Source: CAZLAK01 sp964557545
Lineage (GTDB): Bacteria > Bacillota > Desulfotomaculia > Desulfotomaculales > Pelotomaculaceae
Direction: 5' to 3'
NCBI GenBank assembly: GCA_964557545.1
Contig: CAZLAK010000001.1
Span: 1-64,000, forward strand
DNA: 64,000 nt
Position numbers and translations under genes: made by a program. The notes under the pieces were generated by a model that worked only from the letters and a program-made list of their open reading frames with translations, had not been told where the DNA came from and made no database searches. How positions within the stretch are numbered: the stretch's first letter is position 1; each line of letters starts with the position of its first letter. Of this stretch, positions 32,140 to 40,266 are shown piece after piece.

Positions 32140-32172
32140 GCTTAACTTTTTTTATTTTTGCTTATGTTGTTG

Positions 32173-32202
32173 TTGAAGTTAACTGGTAAATTATGTTATA
32201 AA
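32173..32202 (+). promoter_or_regulatory. Probable promoter of the coiled-coil gene
   Basis: TTGAAG (32173-32178), an 18-base spacer and TATAAA (32197-32202), 82 bases before the gene. The leader is very AT-rich. Confidence 0.5.
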
Positions 32203-32284
32203 TATAATTGTAAATATATGTTATATTAGTTGATTAATAACATTTTTTATAAAAAACATTTTGACGGGACGGTGATCAGTTGCT

Positions 32285-33679
32285 ATGGGAGGAAAATTAA
32301 ATTCACTTACAGATGTCTTAAAAAAAACACTGTTCTTTTTTGAAGCCCTTACAGTTTCTGAGCTTGCTCCTCATGTACAAAGGAAGATGCTTAAGGATTA
32401 TACTATTGAACAAGTAGAAGAAAAAATTAATCTTTGTCTTAATCAAAACAGGTGTTTTTATAAAGATAAGGACGTCTGGCGACTCAATTTAGAGGGTAAT
32501 AAAGAAAATGACCAATTTTACGCTTTACTTTTAAAAAAAGGTCAGCCTTTAAATTTGCGAGAAATTCTAAAAAGTAGTAACAAAAAAAAGAAAGTAAAAA
32601 AAATACTTTCGGAAGAAGCCAATTTAATTTCTGATGGCAGGTTTATACAATTAGACAATGGCTATTGGGGACTTACTGAATGGGAAGTTGAACAAAGTCA
32701 TTATTCATTAAAGCATTTAATAATAAAGGCAATGAAGTTAAATCCTGCGGGGCTTTCTTTAAATCAATTATACCAAATGGTAGGATCTTGGGTTAATGTT
32801 GACCTAAAGGCGATAGAAAATATCTTACATAAATTCCCATACTTTGAGCGTGTTAATGATGGTGTCTGGAGCTACAATCCCGGTGTTAGAGTTGCTTATG
32901 AGGGTCTTTTAAAAAGGTTTATAGCTGTATTAGAAAAGCAAAGGACCAAGTGGCGTCTCGAAAGAACACACTTAAAAGAAAAATTAAAGAACCTTACACA
33001 GGTGCTAGAAGAATCAAAAGCTGTCCAGAGGGAAGTAGCAGCTGCTTTGGCAGAAAAAGCTGAACTTGCAGGTCAGTATGATTATCTTTTGACTCAAATG
33101 GCTGAAAAAGATCTCTTGTTATCTTTGCGTAAAAGAGAAATTATTCGCTACCGTGAACATTTAGAGAAATTAGAAGCAAAAGCCAATAGTATTCTTCATC
33201 AGTGCCGTTTATGGGTTAAAAGGGCTAGAGATTCCCAAGAGGAGGTCAATAAACTTAAAGATTTATTATCAAAAAAACACGATGAGATGGAAAACTTATT
33301 TGCTAAACTTCAACAATATAAAGAAAGGGAAAGGGAATATAAAACAAGGATTACTGAATTAAAGGATCAGTACAGTATAAAAGTTGCAGAATTACAAACA
33401 GAGATTTTATCTTTAAAGCAAAAAATGGAAAAAGAAAAAGAGCAGGCTATGAACGAAGAAAAAAGGCTTCAAGATGAAATTAATACTTTGAGCAGTGATT
33501 TAAAAAAGGCTCTCCGGTTAAATGAAGAAAGAGAAAAGAGCTTTTTTGCGCTTCAACAGGAATTAAGTAGTATAAAGGAAAAATGCCGGCTTTTCGAAAA
33601 TAACTTAAAACACCCTTTGGTAAACCTTGTCTTAAAGTTATGCTCTCTTTTCGACCGTTACGTGTTACGGAAAGTTTAG
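32285..33679 (+). CDS. Winged-helix-repeat protein with long coiled coil
   Basis: A 464-residue protein without a family I can name. The first ~210 residues contain three similar winged-helix-like units, each ending in a short strand with a Trp: CFYKDKDVWRLNL, RFIQLDNGYWGLTEW and YFERVNDGVWSYN. They resemble HARE-HTH / RNA-polymerase-delta-type domains. Residues ~215-450 are an almost unbroken charged coiled coil. There is no signal peptide. The last residues are hydrophobic (HPLVNLVLKLCSLFDRYV) and may bind membrane or protein. Base composition is more AT-rich than its neighbours. It has its own promoter, no operon partner and a poor ribosome site. A DNA- or polymerase-binding organiser is plausible but unproven. 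Confidence 0.75.
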   Translation: MGGKLNSLTDVLKKTLFFFEALTVSELAPHVQRKMLKDYTIEQVEEKINLCLNQNRCFYKDKDVWRLNLEGNKENDQFYALLLKKGQPLNLREILKSSNKKKKVKKILSEEANLISDGRFIQLDNGYWGLTEWEVEQSHYSLKHLIIKAMKLNPAGLSLNQLYQMVGSWVNVDLKAIENILHKFPYFERVNDGVWSYNPGVRVAYEGLLKRFIAVLEKQRTKWRLERTHLKEKLKNLTQVLEESKAVQREVAAALAEKAELAGQYDYLLTQMAEKDLLLSLRKREIIRYREHLEKLEAKANSILHQCRLWVKRARDSQEEVNKLKDLLSKKHDEMENLFAKLQQYKEREREYKTRITELKDQYSIKVAELQTEILSLKQKMEKEKEQAMNEEKRLQDEINTLSSDLKKALRLNEEREKSFFALQQELSSIKEKCRLFENNLKHPLVNLVLKLCSLFDRYVLRKV

Positions 33680-33702
33680 ATTTATGCTCTTGTATTATCA
33701 GG

Positions 33703-34656
33703 TTACTGGATGTCCCATTTGGAGCAGCGTGAGCCCCACCGCCCAATCACGTGCTCGCCTTCTATTATCTCTACAACTTCACATACATTAGAACAACCGT
33801 CGCATTCAAAGCTTCTCGTACGGTAAGATAAACCGCTTATCTTAAAACCTTTAAAGCAGGTTGATTTTGTACGTACAACTTCTTCTTTGGCCAGTTGAGC
33901 TGCTCCAATGGCTCCCATAATGCCAAAATACTCGGGAATTATTATTGGCTGTTGAAGTGCTCTTTCAAAAGCAGCTTTGATGCCAATATTAGCTGCCACC
34001 CCGCCTTGGAAGACAATAGGTGGTAGTATCTCTTTCCCTTTACCCACATTGTTCAGGTAGTTGCGCACTAGTGCTTCGCAAAGACCGCGAATAATATCCG
34101 GTATGCTGTGCCCCATCTGTTGTTTGTGGATCATATCAGATTCTGCAAAAACTGTACAGCGGCCGGCGATACGGACGGGGTTTTTTGATTGTAATGCCAG
34201 TTCGCCGAATTTTGATATCGGAATGTTTAGGCGGGTTGCTTGCTGGTCCAAAAATGAACCGGTACCAGCTGCGCAAACAGTATTCATGGCAAAATCGGTT
34301 ACAACTCCATTACGAAGAATAATAATCTTGGAATCCTGGCCGCCTATTTCAATAACTGTTTGCACATCGGGAATTATCATTGTTGCCGCCACTGCATGGG
34401 CAGTTATTTCGTTTTTTATTACATCTGCACCAATCATGACACCGGCCAAGTAACGCCCGCTGCCCGTTGTGCCTGCCCCGCAAATTTCTGTTTTCGGCGG
34501 CAAGTTTTTTTCAATCTCTTTTAAGCCTTCTTGGATAACTTCGATTGGCCTGCCCCTGGTCCTCAGGTAAAGACCGGAAATAACTTCTCCGTGTTCACTT
34601 AAGACAACAATATTGACGCTCACTGACCCAACGTCTATACCTAAGTAGGCCTTCAT
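33703..34656 (-). CDS. CoA-dehydratase activase-like ATPase (BcrAD/BadFG/HgdC family)
   Basis: Family members are ASKHA ATPases with a [4Fe-4S] cluster that push an electron into 2-hydroxyacyl-CoA dehydratases or benzoyl-CoA reductases. The 317-residue protein has the ATPase motifs GIDVGSVSVNIVVL, GGQDSKIII and GGVAANIGIKAAFER, and the cluster cysteines in NTVCAAGTGSFLDQQ and AGRCTVFAESDM. A C-terminal extension has four more cysteines (CDGCSNVCEV and SRC), which could hold an extra metal. It is the last gene of a minus-strand trio with two DUF2229-type proteins. Confidence 0.85.
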   Translation of the reverse strand: MKAYLGIDVGSVSVNIVVLSEHGEVISGLYLRTRGRPIEVIQEGLKEIEKNLPPKTEICGAGTTGSGRYLAGVMIGADVIKNEITAHAVAATMIIPDVQTVIEIGGQDSKIIILRNGVVTDFAMNTVCAAGTGSFLDQQATRLNIPISKFGELALQSKNPVRIAGRCTVFAESDMIHKQQMGHSIPDIIRGLCEALVRNYLNNVGKGKEILPPIVFQGGVAANIGIKAAFERALQQPIIIPEYFGIMGAIGAAQLAKEEVVRTKSTCFKGFKISGLSYRTRSFECDGCSNVCEVVEIIEGEHVIGRWGSRCSKWDIQ

Positions 34657-34706
34657 TTCTAAAACCCTTTCTTTAGTAATTATTTAGCTGTTTTATTTAC
34701 GATTGG

Positions 34707-35792
34707 CTATTGGGCCTTAGCAAGTCTTTTTCTCTTCATCAAATCTACAAAAGCTTCCAGTCTGGTGGTCATACCCGCTTTGCCCGTTTGTTCATCCAGG
34801 AAGAAGGTGAGAACCGGGATGTTGTGGTCAGAGCTCACTTTAGTGAGGATAGTGCGGGCAACAATTTCAGGAATGCAAGTAAAAGGGGCAAGCTGGATTA
34901 CCCCGTCAAATCCTCTTTTGGCGTAGAGCACCGTGTTGCCGACCGAATCGCGCCCGTGGCCGCCGATTAATTCGGGCAAGTAAGGAGCGGCTGCTTCTTT
35001 AACAGTAAGACCCTCGGTGGTCTCTTTCCAGGTGTTATCCCTTGTCCAGCCGGTAAGAAACATGGATCTCTCCACCTCCACGCCGAGGTGGCCAAGAGTT
35101 TCCTCCATTTCAAGGTTGCTGGCTGGCTCCAAAAGCACATATATTTCCCCTACAATGCCTACTTTAAGAATTTCCCGGGAATTATCTTGAGGTATGTTGC
35201 GCAAAGCTTCAAGGGCAGCTGCTTCGGCTTCTATAATTTGTTCGGTTGTGTAAGCTTGGTCAATCCACTCGATTACTTTTCTGTAAATCTTGCTGGTAGT
35301 GCCGCGTTTAACTTCTCGCGGTCTAATGACATGACTTAGCTTTTCAGCGTTATCGAGGGCTTGCAGTTTGCGCCACGCACGCTTGACATGTGAGATGATG
35401 GCCTTAACAGAATGACGGGCGCGGTTTAAAAACCATACATTTTTTAGGAAATTGAGCGGCTGTAAGCGCGGCGGTTCGAAAACAATCATTTTTATATCGT
35501 AGCCTAAATCTCGCAAAATCTTTTCGTGGAGCATGGCGTATTCACCGGCGCGGCAGGGGCCAACACCGCCGCTGGTGACAATTGTGTCTGCCCCTAGCTC
35601 AATGGCTTCTAAATAAGTACCTGTGAGGATTTTTAGGGGAAGGCAGGCAAATTCCGGCGAATAACGCACACCGAGGTCAAGTGTGCGCTTGCTGGGGCGG
35701 GGTGGAACGACAACCTCGTTGCCTAAATCTTCGAGTAGCATTTTAAACGTCCGCCACGATTCACCAAGCCGCGGAAAAGTTATTTTGGGCAC
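34707..35792 (-). CDS. DUF2229-type dehydratase-like protein, copy 2
   Basis: A 361-residue protein of the acyl-CoA dehydratase activase-related (DUF2229) group, akin to HgdA/HgdB subunits. Candidate cluster cysteines are in YSPEFACLPLKI, GGVGPCRAGEY and APFTCIPEIVA. The C-terminus (LDEQTGKAGMTTRLEAFVDL) is shared with the next upstream protein, so the two are paralogs. The GTG start abuts the stop of the upstream gene without a gap. Together with the ATPase it should form a reductase of unknown substrate; similar proteins elsewhere are often fused into one large polypeptide. Confidence 0.75.
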   Translation of the reverse strand: MPKITFPRLGESWRTFKMLLEDLGNEVVVPPRPSKRTLDLGVRYSPEFACLPLKILTGTYLEAIELGADTIVTSGGVGPCRAGEYAMLHEKILRDLGYDIKMIVFEPPRLQPLNFLKNVWFLNRARHSVKAIISHVKRAWRKLQALDNAEKLSHVIRPREVKRGTTSKIYRKVIEWIDQAYTTEQIIEAEAAALEALRNIPQDNSREILKVGIVGEIYVLLEPASNLEMEETLGHLGVEVERSMFLTGWTRDNTWKETTEGLTVKEAAAPYLPELIGGHGRDSVGNTVLYAKRGFDGVIQLAPFTCIPEIVARTILTKVSSDHNIPVLTFFLDEQTGKAGMTTRLEAFVDLMKRKRLAKAQ

Positions 35793-36788
35793 TTACTGCA
35801 CCCCCTTGCGGCGCCTTACCATGTCAACGAAAGCTTCTACTCGCGTTGCCAGCCCCGCTTCACCTGTATGTTCGTCTATAGTGACCGTCAAAAATGGAAT
35901 ATCTTTAAATTTTTTTGCTTCTAGTTCGATAAATTTGTTGGTTATGGCGTCGGGCCCGCAGCCAAAAGCAGTTACGTGGATTATACCGTCGACCTTTCTG
36001 TGCTTTAAGAGGTAGTGGGCAGCTTTTAAAACTAGGTCGCTGAAAGTCCAAAACAGTCTTTTGGGCAGACCGCAATTTTTTTGAATAGCAAGCAGGAAAG
36101 GGTTAATGTTTTCTACTGTTATTACGCTTACCCCTAATTTTTTAAGCTTTGATAAAAGGTTTACATTAATAAAATTATCGTATATAGCGTAGGGATAACC
36201 GAGCACAGCAAATTTAAGACAGCCTTTTGTTTTAACTAATTGCGGCCTTATATGGGGGCTATTAGCGCTAGTTAGGTAATTAATTGCTTCTTGGGGGTTT
36301 ACCCCTTTCCTCAAAAAGTAAATATAGCGGTGAAAAGCTCTCATTGCTTTAAAGTAAGCCCGCAAAACGCTCATTTTGCCCGCCCCTAAATAATTGCCGA
36401 CTTCTACAAAAGAGTTAACTAAGGCAAAGCGGCTTTGCCTTGTATCTATACGAACGTCAATAATGGGCGGGACATTTTCTAAAGCATGCCTGATCATATC
36501 AGGAAGTCCGAGAAATTTGGGACAATACACTGTTTTGCGGTTTAAGCAGACAATTCTGGGAATAAAAAGGTAGTCTACTTTATCTTTTATTTCCATAACG
36601 TGACCGAAAAAGAGCTTTACCGGAACGCAAGCATCGGCAAGTGCTTCCCGCACACCCTTGTCCAAGACAGTTTTGGTGGTTTTTCCAGATGTAACTACCT
36701 GTATTCCCAGTTCTTTAAAAAACTCGTACCACATGGGATAAAATAAATAAAAAAACAGTGTACCAGGGATGCCAACTTTTACGTGCAC
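35793..36788 (-). CDS. DUF2229-type dehydratase-like protein, copy 1
   Basis: A 331-residue protein with the same C-terminal signature as its downstream neighbour (IDEHTGEAGLATRVEAFVDM). Candidate cluster cysteines: EALADACVPVKLF, IPRIVCLNRKTVYCPKF and TAFGCGPDAITN. N-terminal KVGIPGTLFFYLFYPMWYEF is typical of DUF2229. It is the first gene of the trio and is followed directly by copy 2. The start codon ATG 36786-36788 has GGGGGTG about 13 bases upstream. The substrate is unknown. Confidence 0.75.
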   Translation of the reverse strand: MHVKVGIPGTLFFYLFYPMWYEFFKELGIQVVTSGKTTKTVLDKGVREALADACVPVKLFFGHVMEIKDKVDYLFIPRIVCLNRKTVYCPKFLGLPDMIRHALENVPPIIDVRIDTRQSRFALVNSFVEVGNYLGAGKMSVLRAYFKAMRAFHRYIYFLRKGVNPQEAINYLTSANSPHIRPQLVKTKGCLKFAVLGYPYAIYDNFINVNLLSKLKKLGVSVITVENINPFLLAIQKNCGLPKRLFWTFSDLVLKAAHYLLKHRKVDGIIHVTAFGCGPDAITNKFIELEAKKFKDIPFLTVTIDEHTGEAGLATRVEAFVDMVRRRKGVQ

Positions 36789-36941
36789 TTTGTGTTACAC
36801 CCCCTTTACTTTAAGACAATTGAATGCTTATAAAAACATATGCTGTACTGGCAGGGTTTTAATGCCAATTTTTTACTTGGTCTTATTGGCAAAAAAGACT
36901 TCTATAAATACTATAATAATTCCTCCTAAAACAGCAAAGAA

Positions 36942-36972
36942 AAAGGAGCCTGACGGAGTATCGGGCTCCTTT
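36942..36972 (-). terminator. Terminator of hsp20
   Basis: On the minus strand AAAGGAGCC and GGCTCCTTT form a 9-bp stem, followed by TTTTTCTTT. The stem overlaps the hsp20 stop codon. Confidence 0.8.
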
Positions 36973-37414
36973 ATTGGATGGGAATGCGGTATGTATTTTT
37001 TCTTCCCCTTTCGCTTTTAGGCATTCTTATTTCCAAGATACCGTTTTGGTACCTTGCCAAGGCTTTTCCGGGTTCTACTTCGGCAGGAAGGGATAGGGTA
37101 CGGTAGAAGGCTCCATAGTATCTTTCAGAGTGGAAGAAGCTTTCTTCCCTTAATTCACGCCCCCTTTTTAATTCACCCCTAATGGTAAGCGAATTGGGAG
37201 ATACATTAATTTCTATGTCGTCTTTGGATTCAACGCCAGGTAGTTCTGCTTCTGCAACCACTTCATCTTCAGTTTGATACAGGTCAATTTTGGGCCCATA
37301 AGCTTCCACGGTAGAGAAAATACCTCTCTTTAAAGTATGGTCAAAGAACCTGTTTACTTGGTTTTTAAGATTGCTTAATTCATTAAAGGGATCCCATTTG
37401 ACTATATACACCAT
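36971..37414 (-). CDS. Small heat-shock protein (Hsp20/alpha-crystallin)
   Basis: An ATP-independent holdase chaperone of 147 residues. The alpha-crystallin domain spans about residues 40-135: KIDLYQTEDEVVAEAELPGV, INVSPNSLTIRGEL, RTLSLPAEVEPGKALARYQN and GILEIRMPK; a C-terminal YRIPIQ gives the IxI-type tail used for oligomer assembly. N-terminal WDPFNELSNLKNQVNRFFD is standard. AAGGGGTGG precedes the ATG. No CIRCE element was seen upstream. Confidence 0.95.
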   Translation of the reverse strand: MVYIVKWDPFNELSNLKNQVNRFFDHTLKRGIFSTVEAYGPKIDLYQTEDEVVAEAELPGVESKDDIEINVSPNSLTIRGELKRGRELREESFFHSERYYGAFYRTLSLPAEVEPGKALARYQNGILEIRMPKSERGRKNTYRIPIQ

Positions 37415-37565
37415 TAACCACCCCTTATAATTTTTTATTTACCCAAGTTACTTTCTTTTAACAAATATTTTTGCATTTGGTATATAAATTATTCGGGAAT
37501 CGGTGTATTGTATTTAGGAGAGATTGTACATAAAATATTCTGTGTTTGCGGGAGGAGTGGTAATC

Positions 37566-38105
37566 TTGACCAACCTGGAAGAAAGAAAGTTATCGTCTGA
37601 ACAGGTATACTCGGGAAAAATTTTAAGTTTGCGTGTCGACAAGGTAGTATTGCCGGATGGACGTGAAGGTCAGAGGGAAGTTGTTGATTATAGCGGTGCA
37701 GTAGCCATTGTGCCGGTTACAGCTGAAAGGGAAGTAATATTAGTTAGGCAGTTCCGGTATGCAGTAGGAGAAACTTTATTGGAAATTCCTGCTGGCAAAA
37801 TTGAATCCGGTGAAGAACCAGAAGAATGCGCCAAAAGGGAACTCCTTGAAGAAACCGGTTTTAGGGCTAACAAGATAGAAAGGTTGTGTACAATCTTTAC
37901 GACTCCGGGATTCACAACGGAAAAAATACACCTTTTTTTAGCTTCAGAATTAACTTGCGAAAGACAAGCACTTGATGAAGATGAATTTATTGATGTGTTA
38001 ACTGTTCCCTTTGATAAGGCAGTGGAAATGATTTTAAACGGAGAGATCCGTGATGCTAAATCGGCTGTGGGAATCTTTGCAACTTTGGCGATGAAAAAAT
38101 TTTAG
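37566..38105 (+). CDS. nudF: ADP-ribose pyrophosphatase (Nudix)
   Basis: A 179-residue Nudix hydrolase of the ADP-ribose type. The Nudix box is complete (GKIESGEEPEECAKRELLEE then TGF), preceded by LVRQFRYAVGETLLEIPAG, typical of NudF/YqkG, which split ADP-ribose into AMP and ribose-5-phosphate. TTG 37566 is chosen because GGGAGGAG lies 8 bases upstream; the frame is open back to 37524. It is divergent from hsp20 and followed by a hairpin. Confidence 0.9.
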   Translation: MTNLEERKLSSEQVYSGKILSLRVDKVVLPDGREGQREVVDYSGAVAIVPVTAEREVILVRQFRYAVGETLLEIPAGKIESGEEPEECAKRELLEETGFRANKIERLCTIFTTPGFTTEKIHLFLASELTCERQALDEDEFIDVLTVPFDKAVEMILNGEIRDAKSAVGIFATLAMKKF

Positions 38106-38238
38106 GCATGAAAAACTTTTGCGAAGCCCCCGGTCCACCTGTGTTATTTGTACGTGAAACCATTAACAAGTTATAACAAAATATATTATTTTTACGCAAA
38201 AGACACTGTTTTTCTTTTGCTTATGCTGAGGTTAAGGG

Positions 38239-38272
38239 GCCTGGCTTTTGCCGGGCTTATTTTAAATTTATT
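38239..38272 (+). terminator. Probable terminator after nudF
   Basis: GCCTGGC (38239-38245), loop TTTT, GCCGGGC (38250-38256) with one wobble pair, then TTATTTTAAATTTATT. It lies 134 bases after the nudF stop. The rest of the 38106-38370 spacer holds nothing I can identify. Confidence 0.6.
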
Positions 38273-38370
38273 ACCGGGCAGTGTGGTTTAATGAGTAATT
38301 GAAGAATTTAAAAAGCAGTCTTTGCATATAATAGAAAGCCAGGCACTCGCCCTGTGATGATTCCAGGGGC

Positions 38371-39015
38371 TTAGATGTGGTGCTGGAATTTGATTTGATG
38401 CTCATCTACGCGAGCTATACAAAAGCCCAGCAGCGGACCTTTTCCTTCCCCATTTTTAATGTACCTTAAACCGGCAATAGTGATTACGGTAGGGCGCAAC
38501 TCTATGGCCGCCACTATAGCAGAACTATTACCACCAGCACCGGCGTGAACTGCCCCTAAACAATTACCCACAACAATTACACTTCCGCCCGAGATTACTT
38601 CAGCACCGGGATTAACATCGCCGATTATTACTACGTGGTGCTTGTGGGAGATAGCCTGGCCCGAACGGAGGGTCTTTTTCACCAGAATAGCCGGCTCGGC
38701 TCCTGCCGGGGTGTAAGTAGCAGAAGATACTTTTTGACATGCTTTTTCCAAAGGTGCAACTGGCTTTTCAGAGAAAATTTCAATTGCTGGAATCATGCCA
38801 AAGCTACAACAAATTTCCTTTAATTCTTCTACTTGTTCTTCTGGAAGATGTTTTTGGTCCTGTAAAAATGTGAACTTTGCGCCTTTGAAAAAACCTCTTG
38901 CAGACTCCATCTTGCGGAGGAGGTTATTTTTTAGTTCTTCAAATTCGCGATTTGGTTTTAAAACAATCACAAGTCCGTTTCTGGTACCTTTAATGTTTAT
39001 TAGATCCCTTTCCAC
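38371..39015 (-). CDS. minC: Septum site-determining protein MinC
   Basis: MinC blocks FtsZ ring assembly away from mid-cell. The 214-residue protein has an N-terminal FtsZ-acting domain (INIKGTRNGLVIVLKPN) and the C-terminal beta-helix domain (KKTLRSGQAISHKHHVVIIG, DVNPGAEVISGGSVIVVGN, LGAVHAGAGGN). Neither minD nor minE nor mreBCD is next to it, unlike the usual arrangement; MinC needs MinD to reach the membrane, so minD should be elsewhere. AAAGGGGTG precedes the ATG. Confidence 0.92.
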   Translation of the reverse strand: MERDLINIKGTRNGLVIVLKPNREFEELKNNLLRKMESARGFFKGAKFTFLQDQKHLPEEQVEELKEICCSFGMIPAIEIFSEKPVAPLEKACQKVSSATYTPAGAEPAILVKKTLRSGQAISHKHHVVIIGDVNPGAEVISGGSVIVVGNCLGAVHAGAGGNSSAIVAAIELRPTVITIAGLRYIKNGEGKGPLLGFCIARVDEHQIKFQHHI

Positions 39016-39215
39016 GAAAAATCACCCCTTTCCACAAATTTCACACTCTTAGAATAAGTATTCGATTGGGTTAGACTTTTTCCTCCAGCATACGAATAAT
39101 ATTTTAGAAAAACCTGACTTTGCGCATAAAATTCTCTTTCTTGCGGTAACATCTCTTATAAAATGACTTAAAAGGAATCTATTTTAGTTGGTACTGTGCG
39201 GGGGTATGTTTTAAG

Positions 39216-40220
39216 ATGCCCGAGATAAGGAAGGATCCCATCTTTGAAAGGTGGGTAATTGTTGCTCCAGAACGCAGTAAAAGGCCGCAGGACTACGTGG
39301 TGGTGAAGGATGAAAGAAAAGAAAATGCGTGTCCCTTTTGTGAGGGTAACGAAGGTCTTACGCCGCCAGAAATATTGGCTTTTAGGTCAGTGGGAAGCGC
39401 AGAAAACACACCGGGCTGGTGGGTAAGGGTGGTTCCCAATAAGTACCCAGCTCTTTCAATTAAAGAAGACAGGAAAGTGGAAAATGAGGGATTGTACACG
39501 CTTATGGGAGGAGTTGGCACTCATGAGGTAATTATAGAATCTAGGTTTCACCAGGTAAGCCTTGATTCTTTGGACACGCGTCAAATTAGCGAGGTTTTTC
39601 GTTCGTGGTGTGAGCGTCTTATCGAACTAAGGAGGGATACTAGGTTAAAATACATTCAAGTGTTTAAGAATGTTGGCGCTGCAGCGGGTGCCTCGTTAGA
39701 ACACACCCACTCGCAAATAATCGCTCTCCCGCTGATACCGCTGACAGCAAGCCTGGAAATTGAGGCCATGAAAAAATACTATTCTGAGTGCGGCAAATGT
39801 ATTTTATGTGAGATAGTGAGCCAGGAAATGGCAACTGAGAAAAGGGTGGTTTTGGAAGGAGAGCACTTTTTATGTTTTACGCCTTTTGCTGCGCGTTTTC
39901 CTTTTGAAATGTGGATTGTTCCCAAGGAGCACGGGGATGATTTTGCATTAATAAAACACGAACAGATTGACGACCTTTCTGCAGTTGTAAGAACAGCATT
40001 GAAAAAGCTGTCAAAATTGATTGAGAATATACCCTATAATGTTGCTCTTCACACCTGTCCTGTCAATGTGCCTTGGGAAGGGCCTTTCTATCACTGGTAT
40101 ATAGAAATATTGCCGCGCATTACCATACTCGCCGGCTTTGAGCTCAGTACGGGGTGGTTTATTAACCCAACGCCGCCGGAATTAGCGGCTAGCGCTTTAA
40201 GAGAAATCCTTGTAGATTGA
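39216..40220 (+). CDS. galT: Galactose-1-phosphate uridylyltransferase
   Basis: A 334-residue HIT-superfamily nucleotidyltransferase. Zinc and active-site motifs are visible: RKDPIFERWVIVAPERSKRP, CPFCEGNEGLTPPEI, VRVVPNKYPAL and the catalytic HTHSQIIALPLIP. GalT exchanges UMP between UDP-glucose and galactose-1-phosphate; close relatives can act on other hexose phosphates or use ADP. The glycogen synthase gene follows within 46 bases, suggesting that the sugar nucleotide feeds storage polymer. Confidence 0.88.
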   Translation: MPEIRKDPIFERWVIVAPERSKRPQDYVVVKDERKENACPFCEGNEGLTPPEILAFRSVGSAENTPGWWVRVVPNKYPALSIKEDRKVENEGLYTLMGGVGTHEVIIESRFHQVSLDSLDTRQISEVFRSWCERLIELRRDTRLKYIQVFKNVGAAAGASLEHTHSQIIALPLIPLTASLEIEAMKKYYSECGKCILCEIVSQEMATEKRVVLEGEHFLCFTPFAARFPFEMWIVPKEHGDDFALIKHEQIDDLSAVVRTALKKLSKLIENIPYNVALHTCPVNVPWEGPFYHWYIEILPRITILAGFELSTGWFINPTPPELAASALREILVD

Positions 40221-40266
40221 ATATATTATTTACAATATTACAGGAAGTAACTGGAGGTGCATTAAT

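Noticed and set aside
36769..37020. Plus-strand open frame of 83 codons between the dehydratase-like genes and hsp20
   Set aside because: It spans the hsp20 terminator and the hsp20 stop on the other strand and encodes no recognisable protein.
38108..38176. 22-codon open frame after nudF
   Set aside because: No ribosome site, no conserved feature and too short to support.
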